The notes: generated by a model from the letters alone, not told the origin. 64,000 bases of DNA from Niastella sp. (GCA_016710595.1 JADJVM010000008.1:1116001-1180000); one strand, 5' to 3'; shown: positions 9,296-17,683, counted from the first letter of the stretch. Numbers and translations are program-made.

Positions 9296-9683
9296 CCAGG
9301 TTGCTTAAAATCTTTTGTTGGATAGCTTTCATTTCACCAGCTTCCAGTTGTAATTTGGGACGGGTAAAATTTAAATCGTTAGCGGTATTGATGGGTATTA
9401 AGTGTACATGGGTATGAGGCACTTCAATACCAACCACACTAATTCCACAACGGTTGCATTCAAATGATTGTTCGATGGCTTTACCAATGGGTTTTGCAAA
9501 AACTAGGATCTTTGTCAGCAATTCATCCGGCAAGTCAAATATTTTATCAATTTCTTTTTTAGGCACTACCAGTACATGCCCCTTTACTAAAGGCGCAATA
9601 TCTAAAAAGGCAATAAAATTTTCATCTTCGGCAATTTTATATGCCGGCAATTCACCCGCAATAATTTTAGAAAAAATGCTCAT
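9288..9683 (-). CDS. HIT-family (histidine triad) nucleotide hydrolase
   Basis: A 131-residue cytoplasmic protein of the HINT/HIT branch, acting on nucleoside phosphoramidates or adenylates. The N-terminal MSIFSKIIAGELPAYKI block and the terminal triad HTHVHLIP (about residue 90-97) are diagnostic. It lies downstream of greA on the same strand, a frequent Bacteroidota order, but a strong terminator lies between them, so it probably has its own promoter. It converges on ruvC with overlapping ends. Confidence 0.93.
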   Translation of the reverse strand: MSIFSKIIAGELPAYKIAEDENFIAFLDIAPLVKGHVLVVPKKEIDKIFDLPDELLTKILVFAKPIGKAIEQSFECNRCGISVVGIEVPHTHVHLIPINTANDLNFTRPKLQLEAGEMKAIQQKILSNLVI

Positions 9684-9710
9684 AACTCTTTTTACAAATA
9701 TACAAAATGA

Positions 9711-9743
9711 AAAACCCGTTTGGCAATTACCAAACGGGCTTTT
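9711..9743 (-). terminator. Intrinsic terminator of greA
   Basis: Perfect 9-bp stem CCCGTTTGG (9715-9723) with CCAAACGGG (9730-9738), six-base loop, flanked by AAAA on the left and TTTT on the right, so T-rich in either direction. It lies 18 bp after the greA stop on the minus strand and before the HIT gene. Confidence 0.9.
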
Positions 9744-9760
9744 CTATTCGGTAATTTTTG

Positions 9761-10234
9761 TTACAAGCTTATTTCTTCTACTTTAAATTTCAAAATACCT
9801 GCCGGTGCTTTTACCTCGGCAACCTCACCCGCCAGTTTGCCCAATAGCCCACTTCCAATAGGAGATGTTACAGAAATTTTACCTTCTTTTAAGTCGGCTT
9901 CATTTTCTGAAACAATTTGGTAAGTAGCTGTTTTCTTAGTAGCCAGGTTGGTTACTTTTACGGTAGTAAGGATACTCACCCTGCTGGTATCAATGGTTGA
10001 TTCATCGAGAATACGGGCAGTAGCAATTACTCCTTCCAGGTATTTAATCCTGGCTTCCAGCATTCCCTGGGCTTCTTTTGCCGCATCATATTCTGCATTT
10101 TCTTTCAAATCGCCTTTTTCACGGGCTTCAGCAATGGCTTTACTGGCAGCGGGCCTGTCGATGGTTTTTAAATCCTGCAGGTCACGCTTCATCTTTTCGA
10201 AAGTGTCTTGTGTTACATAGTTTGTTTCTGCCAT
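9761..10234 (-). CDS. greA: Transcription elongation factor GreA
   Basis: Secondary-channel factor that stimulates cleavage of backtracked RNA in RNA polymerase. The 157-residue length is standard. The N-terminal coiled coil carries the tip motif GDLKENAEYDAAKE (about 41-54), with the acidic residues that chelate the catalytic Mg ion. The FKBP-like C-terminal domain ends with GEVAEVKAPAG. The start at 10234 (MAETNYV) gives the family's usual length, while the longer open frame includes the leader hairpin. A strong terminator-like hairpin lies 20 bp upstream of this start, suggesting leader attenuation. Confidence 0.96.
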   Translation of the reverse strand: MAETNYVTQDTFEKMKRDLQDLKTIDRPAASKAIAEAREKGDLKENAEYDAAKEAQGMLEARIKYLEGVIATARILDESTIDTSRVSILTTVKVTNLATKKTATYQIVSENEADLKEGKISVTSPIGSGLLGKLAGEVAEVKAPAGILKFKVEEISL

Positions 10235-10254
10235 GATAAATCTGTTTTCGGTAT

Positions 10255-10294
10255 AAAAAAAATACAACGCCTCGGCAGGGCAGCCGAAGCGTTG
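10255..10294 (-). terminator. Terminator hairpin in the greA leader
   Basis: On the minus strand, CAACGC/GCGTTG plus TCGGC/GCCGA form an 11-bp stem with one mismatch (plus-strand arms 10265-10276 and 10283-10294, loop 10277-10282), followed by TATTTTTTTT (10264-10255). The T-run ends 20 bp before the greA ATG, so no separate promoter fits downstream of it. Either it terminates the upstream dehydrogenase transcript or it attenuates greA itself. Confidence 0.8.
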
Positions 10295-10418
10295 CATATA
10301 TAGTAACACGAATATACAGCTTCTATCCTTAAAAATAAAAAATAAAACCTTAAAAATTAAAACAAGCAATTATCACTTACCACTCAATACAATAAAGATT
10401 AAGTATGACAGATATGTA

Positions 10419-11354
10419 TCATAATAAACCCAATTTTTCAAGCTTTCCTATCACTACTTTCGCCATTTTTAAATAAGCTTCATGTGTGTACCCGGCAATA
10501 TGGGGAGTAATGAGTACATTATCCATTGATAGTAGGGTTTGTAAATCATTGGACTGGCCTGGCGTTAAAGTAGCCAGTTTTTCATTTTCAAGTACATCTA
10601 ATGCGGCACCGGCAATTTGATCTTTTTGCAAAGCATGTATCAACGCTTCAGGATCTATAATTTTGCCCCGGCTTGTATTGAGAATCCAGGGTTTTAACTT
10701 CAGTGAATTAAAAAAATGGGTATTCCCCATATATTCGGTCTCAGCAGTAAGGGGTAAATGAAAACTTATTACTTCTGCATACCGACATATTTGTTCAAAG
10801 TTTACTTCCTTAATATTGCCGGCGGCAAAATCAAATTTATATTTATCATAAGCTAGCACTGTTACATCAAATGACTGTAACAGCCTGGCAAAAGCAGAAC
10901 CGGTATTACCATAGCCTATGATACCTACGGTTTTACCACTTAATTCAATACCCCTGTTTTCATTTCTCAACCATAAACCTTCCTTTACCTGGTTGGCACT
11001 TCGGCTGATATGGTTCATAAGATTTAGTAACATAGCCAGGGCGTGTTCTGCCACTGCATTGCGGTTACCTTCGGGGCTGCTTACACAGTGAATATTTTTT
11101 TGTGCAGCGTATTCCACATCTATCTGCTCCAGGCCGCTGCCCAGCCTGCCAATCCACCGCAGTTTTGTAGCAGCGTTCAATATATTTTTATCAATAGGTA
11201 AGCGTGTGGTTACAAGTATCCCTTCAGCATCATTTACAATTGCACATAAACTTTCATAACCAATACCAGGTTCTATAACCAGGGTATAGCCTTTTTGTTC
11301 TAATGTTTTTATCAACCAGGAATGTACGGGTGCAGTTACTATTACTTTTTTCAT
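10419..11354 (-). CDS. D-isomer-specific 2-hydroxyacid dehydrogenase
   Basis: NAD-dependent oxidoreductase of the D-2-hydroxyacid dehydrogenase family (phosphoglycerate dehydrogenase-like), 311 residues. The Rossmann motif VGIIGYGNTGSAFARLL is at about 144-160. The catalytic Arg is in LNTSRGKIIDPEAL, the Glu in LDVLENEKL and the His in LITPHIAGYTHEA near the C-terminus. There is no ACT or serA-type regulatory domain. The substrate (3-phosphoglycerate, glyoxylate or another 2-oxoacid) is not resolved. It overlaps ridA by four bases (ATGA), forming a two-gene operon. Confidence 0.9.
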   Translation of the reverse strand: MKKVIVTAPVHSWLIKTLEQKGYTLVIEPGIGYESLCAIVNDAEGILVTTRLPIDKNILNAATKLRWIGRLGSGLEQIDVEYAAQKNIHCVSSPEGNRNAVAEHALAMLLNLMNHISRSANQVKEGLWLRNENRGIELSGKTVGIIGYGNTGSAFARLLQSFDVTVLAYDKYKFDFAAGNIKEVNFEQICRYAEVISFHLPLTAETEYMGNTHFFNSLKLKPWILNTSRGKIIDPEALIHALQKDQIAGAALDVLENEKLATLTPGQSNDLQTLLSMDNVLITPHIAGYTHEAYLKMAKVVIGKLEKLGLL

Positions 11355-11731
11355 GCGCAGGCAATCATGCTTATTTCTACATTTACATTCTTAGGGAGCG
11401 TCTTTACAGCAACCGTTTCACGGGCCGGGTAATCTTTTTCAAAATAACTACCATATATTTCATTTACCAAAGCAAAATGTTGCATATCACTTAAAAAAAT
11501 GGTGGATTTTACGATGTGCGAAAAATTAAGTTTTGCGGATAGCAATATAGCTTCCAAATTTTTCATAACCAGCCTTGTTTCTTCCTCAATAGTATCGGTT
11601 TTAAGCTCACCCGATGCAGGATCCAATGCGATTTGGCCTGATATAAATAAAAAATTATTGGCCATTACAGCCTGGTTATAAGGGCCAATAGGCGCTGGCG
11701 CTTCACTTGTTTTGATGATTTTTTTTTCCAT
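11351..11731 (-). CDS. ridA: RidA-family enamine/imine deaminase
   Basis: A 126-residue YjgF/YER057c/UK114-family protein. RidA hydrolyses reactive 2-aminoacrylate-type enamines formed by PLP enzymes, protecting metabolism. Visible markers are APIGPYNQAVMANNFLFISG near the N-terminus, and RETVAVKTLPKNVNVEISM with the conserved Arg near residue 105. It is promoted by a well-formed TTTG-N21-TAATTTTG element and leads the operon with the 2-hydroxyacid dehydrogenase. Confidence 0.95.
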   Translation of the reverse strand: MEKKIIKTSEAPAPIGPYNQAVMANNFLFISGQIALDPASGELKTDTIEEETRLVMKNLEAILLSAKLNFSHIVKSTIFLSDMQHFALVNEIYGSYFEKDYPARETVAVKTLPKNVNVEISMIACA

Positions 11732-11754
11732 TGTGTAAACATTTATATGAAATA

Positions 11755-11787
11755 CAAAATTATGTTGTTTCTACCGCCCTTGCCAAA
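11755..11787 (-). promoter_or_regulatory. Promoter of ridA operon
   Basis: On the minus strand TTTG (plus-strand CAAA 11784-11787), a 21-bp spacer and TAATTTTG (plus-strand CAAAATTA 11755-11762) match the Bacteroidota sigma-A consensus. Transcription would start about 15 bp before the ridA ATG. Confidence 0.7.
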
Positions 11788-11876
11788 AGTAAATACACTG
11801 TAATAAGTACAACTTTATTTGCTAACAAAAAGATAAAACACCTGAAAATGTATTTTTAACCCAAATTACCAACCCT

Positions 11877-11884
11877 TACTTTTG
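11877..11884 (+). promoter_or_regulatory. -7 element for the 3HCDH-tsaB operon
   Basis: TACTTTTG matches TAnnTTTG. The predicted start is about 7 nt before the ATG at 11898, so the leader would be very short. A clear TTTG -33 box is not visible (T-rich stretch instead). Confidence 0.5.
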
Positions 11885-11897
11885 CAAAAAAGAATTT

Positions 11898-12497
11898 ATG
11901 AAACTGGCAATTTGTGCACCCTCCCAAATTTATGAAATGTTCAATACCACATCAGAAACAGAATGCATAAGGGCCCATGATGCAACTGATCTTTTTTTAC
12001 AGGAAGCCAATGCCTATTTTTATTTATACTCAAATATTCCCGAAAACCTACCAACTGATAAAATCATTTTTATAAATGCTGTTTGCCATACCCTCAAAGA
12101 TTTAAATGCACCCCGCAATATTATACGTATAAATGGATGGAACGGTTTTGTAGAAAAAGAAAACTGGGAACTTGCAGGTGCGATGAATGATAGAATACAT
12201 GAAGTGTTAGAGGCCATCGGCAAAAAAGCGATTCATACTGATGATATAGCAGGCTTTATAAGCCCCGGCATAATTTCATTAATTATAAATGAAGCTTATT
12301 TTGCATTGGAAGAAAAAGTAAGTTCTAAAAAAGAAATTGATATTGCGATGAAGCTGGGTACCAATTATCCTTATGGACCTTTTGAATGGGCAGAAAAAAT
12401 TGGGTTAAAAAATATTTATGATCTCCTGAAAACGCTTTCAAAAAAAGATGAGCGTTTTACGGTAAGTTCCTTAATACAAAAAGAAGCAAACAGCTAA
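11898..12497 (+). CDS. 3-hydroxyacyl-CoA dehydrogenase C-terminal-domain protein
   Basis: A 199-residue protein whose second half (about 112-195) matches the C-terminal helical domain of 3-hydroxyacyl-CoA dehydrogenases: GFISPGIISLIINEAYFAL and the MKLGTNYPYGPFEWAEKIGL block. The first 110 residues occupy the place of the NAD-binding domain but have no GxGxxG and no HFFNP catalytic histidine segment, so normal dehydrogenase activity is unlikely. The gene looks intact, has its own -7 element, and overlaps tsaB by one base (TAATG), which suggests maintained function rather than decay. Confidence 0.75.
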   Translation: MKLAICAPSQIYEMFNTTSETECIRAHDATDLFLQEANAYFYLYSNIPENLPTDKIIFINAVCHTLKDLNAPRNIIRINGWNGFVEKENWELAGAMNDRIHEVLEAIGKKAIHTDDIAGFISPGIISLIINEAYFALEEKVSSKKEIDIAMKLGTNYPYGPFEWAEKIGLKNIYDLLKTLSKKDERFTVSSLIQKEANS

Positions 12498-13168
12498 TGG
12501 CTTATATTTTAAATATTGACACTGCAGTAAAAAATGCAAGCGTTTCAATAAGCTTACAAGGAAAAATTGTGTCATTGGCTATAAATAATTCACCACATGA
12601 CCATGCTGCTTTTATACATACTGCTATAGAAAAAGTATTGCAAGAAGCGGCTATCACTATAAATGAAATACAAGCAGTTTCGGTTGTTTATGGGCCTGGG
12701 TCTTATACCGGTTTACGAATTGGAATGGCTTCTGCCAAAGGCTTATGTTTTGCTTTGCAGGTTCCTTTAATTTGTATTGGAACTTTAGAATTAATGACCA
12801 CTGCAATGAGTCACCAGTTGCCTAAAATGAATTATGAATATTTATTATACCCAATGATTGATGCCCGCAGAATGGAGGTTTTTACTGCAGGTTACAATGA
12901 AAAACTGGAAGAAATCATGCCTGTACAGGCACTCATTCTTGATAAAAATTCCTTTACAGCCTTACCTAAAAATATAATTCCTGTATTTTTTGGTGATGGG
13001 GCTGATAAATGGAAAACTATTTGTACTATTTCAAATGCAATATTTCCTGGGTTACCTGCCTTGCAAAATGATTTTGCAGCAATGTCATTTATCCATTTTA
13101 CATCTGGAAATTTTGCAGAATTAGCCTATAGTGAACCCTTATATGTGAAAGCATTCTATACTAATTAA
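12497..13168 (+). CDS. tsaB: tRNA t6A biosynthesis protein TsaB
   Basis: Scaffold subunit of the TsaBDE complex that transfers threonylcarbamoyl to A37 of ANN-reading tRNAs. The 223-residue ASKHA-fold protein has the N-terminal ILNIDTAVKNASVSI, the SVVYGPGSYTGLRIGMASAK signature at about 63-82, and FGDGADKW near 167. It overlaps the stop of the upstream dehydrogenase-like gene, so expression is coupled. tsaD and tsaE are not in the window. Confidence 0.94.
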   Translation: MAYILNIDTAVKNASVSISLQGKIVSLAINNSPHDHAAFIHTAIEKVLQEAAITINEIQAVSVVYGPGSYTGLRIGMASAKGLCFALQVPLICIGTLELMTTAMSHQLPKMNYEYLLYPMIDARRMEVFTAGYNEKLEEIMPVQALILDKNSFTALPKNIIPVFFGDGADKWKTICTISNAIFPGLPALQNDFAAMSFIHFTSGNFAELAYSEPLYVKAFYTN

Positions 13169-13239
13169 CTGAATTACAATATAAGTGTCATATTTATTCT
13201 TTTAACAATACTTAATTTTTAAAAATATAGGTTGTTTTG

Positions 13240-13247
13240 TATCTTTG
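13240..13247 (+). promoter_or_regulatory. -7 element of the ArsR gene
   Basis: TATCTTTG matches TAnnTTTG, 41 bp before the ATG. The -33 region is a T-rich stretch (about 13215-13220) without a perfect TTTG. Confidence 0.55.
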
Positions 13248-13288
13248 TATCTGGAATTTATTAGTTCAAGCATTAAAAAAATTAACCC

Positions 13289-13639
13289 ATGATTGTTGGA
13301 ACACAACAGCCTGAATTAGTTGAAAAAACAATTCAGCACAACTCAGAGTCACTTAAGGTGAATTACCACAATGTAAAAAAAGCGGCGATGGTATTAAGGG
13401 CGTTAAATCACAAGCTAAGGCAGCAAATTTTAAATCTCATTGAAACTGAAAAGAAAATAACAGTAACAGAGATTTATGTAAAGATGCGTCTTGAGCAGTC
13501 CGTAGCATCACAGCACCTCGCTATTTTACGTAAAGCAGGCTTTGTTACCACAAGCCGTGTAGGCAAGTTCATTTATTACTCTGTTAATTACAAAAGAATT
13601 GACCAGGTAAATGAAATTGTGGAGCAATTGGTTGCTTAA
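13289..13639 (+). CDS. ArsR-family winged-helix repressor
   Basis: A 116-residue winged helix-turn-helix protein. The helix pair in ALNHKLRQQILNLIE and the recognition helix in LEQSVASQHLAILRKAGFV, followed by the wing SRVGKFIYYSVNY, are typical of the ArsR/SmtB fold. There are no cysteines and no histidine-rich metal site, unlike BigR/SqrR-type sulfide sensors. The adjacent downstream gene is a persulfide dioxygenase-rhodanese fusion, the usual target of BigR. A terminator separates the two genes. Confidence 0.88.
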   Translation: MIVGTQQPELVEKTIQHNSESLKVNYHNVKKAAMVLRALNHKLRQQILNLIETEKKITVTEIYVKMRLEQSVASQHLAILRKAGFVTTSRVGKFIYYSVNYKRIDQVNEIVEQLVA

Positions 13640-13658
13640 TTCTGGTAATGTATTTTTT

Positions 13659-13684
13659 AAAAAGCGGTATTCCGCTTTTTTTTT
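13659..13684 (+). terminator. Intrinsic terminator after the ArsR gene
   Basis: AAAAAGCGG (13659-13667), loop TATT, CCGCTTTTT and more T to 13684. It lies only 24 bp before the MBL-rhodanese ATG, leaving no room for a normal promoter between them. Confidence 0.85.
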
Positions 13685-13708
13685 GTCGAATAAATTAAAA
13701 AAATAAAT

Positions 13709-15112
13709 ATGTTCATCCAACAACTTTATACAAATTGCTTAAGTGAAGCCGCATATTATATTGAAAGTAATGGCGAAGCAGCCATTTTAGATCCATTGCG
13801 AGACATTGAACCGTATTTATCTCTTTCAAAAAAACGTAATACTACCATTAAGTATATTTTTGAAACACATTTTCATGCTGATTTTGTAAGTGGCCATATT
13901 GACTTAGCAAAAGTTACTGGTGCCCCTATTATTTATGGGCCAGGGGCAAAACCTTCTTACCATGTTCACAATGCTAAAGATGGGGAACGATTTATATTGG
14001 GGAAAATTTCTATAGAAGCCATCCATACACCAGGGCATACCCTGGAAAGTACTTGCTATTTATTGAGAGATGAAAATGATAAGACCCATGCAATTTTTAC
14101 AGGTGATACTTTATTTGTAGGTGATGTGGGACGGCCCGACCTAAGCAGCGGAAACCTTGGCAGGGAAGAATTAGCTGATATTTTATACAATACCATACAA
14201 CAAAAAATATTACCCCTGGCTGATGATATTATAGTTTATCCTGCACACGGGCCAGGCAGCAGTTGCGGAAAAAGCCTGGGACCAAACACTTTTAGTACTA
14301 TTGGACAAGAAAAACAAAATAATTATGCTTTGCAGCCCCAAGACAGGAATACATTTATAAAAGCCGTTACCGATGGCCTTACCGATGCACCAAAATATTT
14401 TTCGGTAAATGCGCATATTAATCAAAAAGGGTATAGCGATTTACAAGACCTAAAAAAGCAAGGGCTCCAGGCTTTGGATATCAATTCATTTAAAAAATGG
14501 GTTGCCGAAGATGCCATCATCTTAGATACCAGGCATGCCACTATATTTACTCAAGGTTTTGTTCCGGGATCCATTTCCATTGGGCTGGAAGGCCGTTTTG
14601 CAGAATGGGCAGGAAATATTTTATCTTTTGATAAAAACATCATTTTGGTTACCGAACCTGGTAAAGAAGAAGAATCATTAATACGTCTTGCGAGGGTAGG
14701 ATTCGAAAAAATACAAGGCTATTTACAAGGAGGTTTTGAAACGTACAGAAATGCAGGTGAGAAAATAGATATGATCATTGACATAGAAGCCGATGAACTG
14801 GCAATGGATATACCACACGACCCACAATTATTGGTGGTAGATGTAAGAAGAGAAGCTGAATTTAATAACGGGCATATAAAAAATGCAATGAACCTCCCCT
14901 TGCATCTTATGATTGACCCCGCTCTGCTTGCCAATTTTGAAGACCAGCAAAACCTGTATATCCATTGTGCAGGGGGTTACCGCAGTGTAACTGCTGCGTC
15001 TCTTTTAAAACTCCAGGGAATTAATAATATAAGAAATGTGCTGGGTGGCTGGGATAAAATAAAATTAGAAGATAATATAAAACAGGTAAAAGAAGCTGTA
15101 ATGCTAAATTAA
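13709..15112 (+). CDS. Persulfide dioxygenase-type MBL protein with two rhodanese domains
   Basis: A 467-residue fusion. Residues about 1-250 are an MBL domain of the ETHE1/Blh persulfide dioxygenase type (THFHADFVSGH, HTPGHTLEST, GDTLFVGDVGRPDL, VYPAHGPGSSCGK). Residues about 265-350 form a rhodanese-like domain lacking the active cysteine. Residues about 365-465 form a second rhodanese with the active loop HCAGGYRS. This is the arrangement of Blh-like enzymes that oxidise glutathione or low-molecular-weight persulfides and pass sulfur on. The role inferred is sulfide/persulfide detoxification, cytoplasmic (no signal peptide). Confidence 0.9.
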   Translation: MFIQQLYTNCLSEAAYYIESNGEAAILDPLRDIEPYLSLSKKRNTTIKYIFETHFHADFVSGHIDLAKVTGAPIIYGPGAKPSYHVHNAKDGERFILGKISIEAIHTPGHTLESTCYLLRDENDKTHAIFTGDTLFVGDVGRPDLSSGNLGREELADILYNTIQQKILPLADDIIVYPAHGPGSSCGKSLGPNTFSTIGQEKQNNYALQPQDRNTFIKAVTDGLTDAPKYFSVNAHINQKGYSDLQDLKKQGLQALDINSFKKWVAEDAIILDTRHATIFTQGFVPGSISIGLEGRFAEWAGNILSFDKNIILVTEPGKEEESLIRLARVGFEKIQGYLQGGFETYRNAGEKIDMIIDIEADELAMDIPHDPQLLVVDVRREAEFNNGHIKNAMNLPLHLMIDPALLANFEDQQNLYIHCAGGYRSVTAASLLKLQGINNIRNVLGGWDKIKLEDNIKQVKEAVMLN

Positions 15113-15119
15113 AAAAGAC

Positions 15120-16079
15120 TTAACGGGTTTCTATGAGAAATACCGCAGGTACTTTTCGTTGAATCCCTTTATCAGATGGCCAAATAGTTTCTTTGCCGTT
15201 TATGAGCATACAACTACTGCCACCGCCATCCAAATTCAAGGCCTCTACACAACCCAGGCTTTTCATTATTTCAGCACATTGAATAAGAGAAGCGCCATCA
15301 GCAATATTTTTATGCCTGCCTTCTACAACCAATACTATTATTTTATGATCTTTCGTATAACCTATCACTGTGCGGGGATGTAAATCATATTTTGCTATAC
15401 CACTAAATTTTAATTCTGTATCATTGCTAATATTTATTTGCCCGTTTTGCAAAAGCACCGGCCCGCCTGCAATGGCTGTTTTCATTTTCCATTTTTTTAC
15501 GGGTAACCCTTTGTATTGATTTAAATGAATGGTAGCAATACTGTCATGTATTGGCTTTACAGGTTCTTGTGAGGCATACGCCCATCGGTTACTGGAATCG
15601 GTAAAAACCCAAGCTACATCTGCCATTCTATTTTTATTTATACCAAATGCACCATTCCAGGGATGGCGATAAGTAAGTGTATCTTTTCCTTTGGCCGCAA
15701 GGTTGTGAATATTATAGCTGAGGAGCTTACCGTTCTTAATAACTAAGTTTAAATTTTGATTGGTATTAAATGAAAAAAAACTTCCATTCACTACCAATAA
15801 CGGATAATTGTTTTTTTGATAAAATTCCCCGGGGCTAAGTCGGCGCTGCAAAGTTGTGTCTGTTGAAAAAAATAATTTTTTATTTTTTAAATCAGCTATT
15901 GCATAATATGCTAAAAAAGGTCTTCCATCCAGTGAGTCAGATGTTTTATATACATGAAACCCTGTTGGCAATGTTCCAAAATCAGCATCTGCCATTTGCC
16001 AGGATAACTGCCCTGCCGAAAAATGATGCAGCAACAAACCAATGAAAATAAAATAAAGAAAACGGTAATTCATGCTCAA
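15120..16079 (-). CDS. Phosphodiester glycosidase (NAGPA-like) family protein
   Basis: A 319-residue exported protein with a signal peptide (about 1-24, cleaved near HFSAGQ). The C-terminal NLDGGGSSCMLINGK is the signature of the NAGPA / phosphodiester glycosidase (DUF2233) family. VNGSFFSF and AIAGGPVLLQNG are further family blocks. Members cleave sugar-phosphodiester bonds in envelope glycans; the substrate here is unknown. Convergent with the MBL-rhodanese gene (7 bp between stops). Confidence 0.85.
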   Translation of the reverse strand: MSMNYRFLYFIFIGLLLHHFSAGQLSWQMADADFGTLPTGFHVYKTSDSLDGRPFLAYYAIADLKNKKLFFSTDTTLQRRLSPGEFYQKNNYPLLVVNGSFFSFNTNQNLNLVIKNGKLLSYNIHNLAAKGKDTLTYRHPWNGAFGINKNRMADVAWVFTDSSNRWAYASQEPVKPIHDSIATIHLNQYKGLPVKKWKMKTAIAGGPVLLQNGQINISNDTELKFSGIAKYDLHPRTVIGYTKDHKIIVLVVEGRHKNIADGASLIQCAEIMKSLGCVEALNLDGGGSSCMLINGKETIWPSDKGIQRKVPAVFLIETR

Positions 16080-16121
16080 TTAATTACTATAATTTGTTCA
16101 ATTTAATCTTTTCTTTGCTGC

Positions 16122-16144
16122 AAAAAAAATGCCCTTACAGGGCA
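16122..16144 (-). terminator. Intrinsic terminator of tig
   Basis: Minus-strand stem TGCCCT/AGGGCA (plus arms 16130-16135 and 16139-16144) with a three-base loop, followed by eight T (16129-16122). Located 28 bp after the trigger factor stop. Confidence 0.8.
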
Positions 16145-16171
16145 AAGTATTTTAAAAACAATTTTTGAATC

Positions 16172-17539
16172 TTAATGAGCATGATGATGTTGCATAGCCA
16201 TCAATTCCTCTGCTGTTACCGTTTTATCTGTTGATTTTGATTCTTTCTCCAGGTTTTCAAAAAGTTTGGTGGTAATGAGCCTCCGGTAAGTGGCATCCAC
16301 TTGTTTTTCATCTTTCATCATACGGTCAATATAACTTTCGAGCCAGCTGGTATCATCACCCATATTCATTTGGCCAAAATAACGCATTACTTCTGCCTTC
16401 ATACTTTCTCTCATTTCTTCCTGGCTTACCTCAATTTTTTTATCATTTATTAATTTATCGCTGATTAAAGTCCATTTTAACTGGTTGCTGAAATTAGGAT
16501 ATTCCTGTTCCGCTTCCTCGGCAGTTTTAGGTGTTTCGCCTGAATTTTGTAACCAACGTTTTAAAAACGAGGCCGGAAATTCCATTTGGGTATGATCTAC
16601 TAAATAATGAAAAATTTGATCCTGCACCTGGTTTGCACTTTGCATATTCCAATATTGCTGAATTTCCTCACGCAAAGCATTTCTCAGTTCTGCCTCTGTT
16701 TTAATTCCTTTACCGGGAAATATTTCTTCAAAGAAACTTTCTTCAAGCGCCCTTTTTTCAACCAATCCTATCTTTACAATAGAGGCTTTAAAATTTGTTT
16801 TAGCAGCTTCTTTATCACCCTTTTCAAAACCCAGGTCTTGCAGCATCATATCTAATTTATCACCTTCAAAAGTTTTATCTAATTGAAAAACAAAACTGTC
16901 AGTTACTTTTTTACCAGTAAGTGTTTTCTGCATCGCAGGAGTAAAATATTTCAGCAATACAGAATTTTCTTTTTGTATCCCATCGGCTACTTCATTCCCG
17001 GCTTCATCCACCTGCGTAAATAAAACATTAATTACATTTTCAGGATTATCAATAGTTTCAGGCTCCGTCATATTACCGCCTTTTATTTGCATACGGCTAA
17101 TTTCTTCTTGTACCATATCATCAGTAACCTGAACGGTATGGCGGGTAAGTTTCGCCTGGCTCAAATCAGCCGGTTCAAAATCGGGTTTCAGGCCAATTTC
17201 AAAATCAAAATGGTAATCTGCGGGGCTATTCATGTCTAGCTGGGCAGCTGTAGTTTGCATGGGCAGGGGTTGTGCAAAAATTTCAGGTTTTTCGTTATTT
17301 AACCAGTTATATAATTCTTTTTCAACTGTACGCAATACCTCATCAGAAAATATAGAACTGCCATACATTTTCCTGATCATACCTGCCGGAACCATTCCTT
17401 TTCTAAAACCGGGAATATTAGCAGACTTACTATATTCTTTCAGCTTTTTTTCAAAAGCCGGCATATAATCTTCTTTACTTATTTTTACGGTAAGTTTATC
17501 TGTTAATAAACTCATATTTTCTCTTTCAATAGTTGCCAT
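16172..17539 (-). CDS. tig: Trigger factor
   Basis: Ribosome-associated chaperone that receives nascent chains at the exit tunnel. The 455-residue protein begins with the ribosome-binding domain and has the signature PGFRKGMVP (about residue 43-51; the usual form is GFRxGKxP). The central PPIase region is weakly conserved, as is common in Bacteroidota. The C-terminal domain is long and helical, ending in a His-rich tail (MQHHHAH). ATG at 17539 gives the expected N-terminus. Followed by an intrinsic terminator. Confidence 0.94.
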   Translation of the reverse strand: MATIERENMSLLTDKLTVKISKEDYMPAFEKKLKEYSKSANIPGFRKGMVPAGMIRKMYGSSIFSDEVLRTVEKELYNWLNNEKPEIFAQPLPMQTTAAQLDMNSPADYHFDFEIGLKPDFEPADLSQAKLTRHTVQVTDDMVQEEISRMQIKGGNMTEPETIDNPENVINVLFTQVDEAGNEVADGIQKENSVLLKYFTPAMQKTLTGKKVTDSFVFQLDKTFEGDKLDMMLQDLGFEKGDKEAAKTNFKASIVKIGLVEKRALEESFFEEIFPGKGIKTEAELRNALREEIQQYWNMQSANQVQDQIFHYLVDHTQMEFPASFLKRWLQNSGETPKTAEEAEQEYPNFSNQLKWTLISDKLINDKKIEVSQEEMRESMKAEVMRYFGQMNMGDDTSWLESYIDRMMKDEKQVDATYRRLITTKLFENLEKESKSTDKTVTAEELMAMQHHHAH

Positions 17540-17601
17540 ACAACGATGCTTTAATATTTTAAAAAACCTCCCTGTGCAGAGAGGAATTTATGGGTGAAGA
17601 G

Positions 17602-17683
17602 TGCGGATGATAGGGGTCGAACCTACATGGATTGCTCCGCTAGATCCTAAGTCTAGTGCGTCTGCCAATTTCGCCACATCCGC
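17602..17683 (-). tRNA. tRNA-Leu (anticodon UAG)
   Basis: 82-nt cloverleaf on the minus strand. The acceptor stem GCGGATG pairs with CATCCGC, the anticodon stem CTAGA/TCTAG holds the loop CTTAGGA (anticodon TAG), there is a class II variable arm, and the T-arm is AGGTTCGACCCCT. The CCA end is not encoded. A TACTTTTG -7 box lies 11 bp upstream. Confidence 0.95.
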
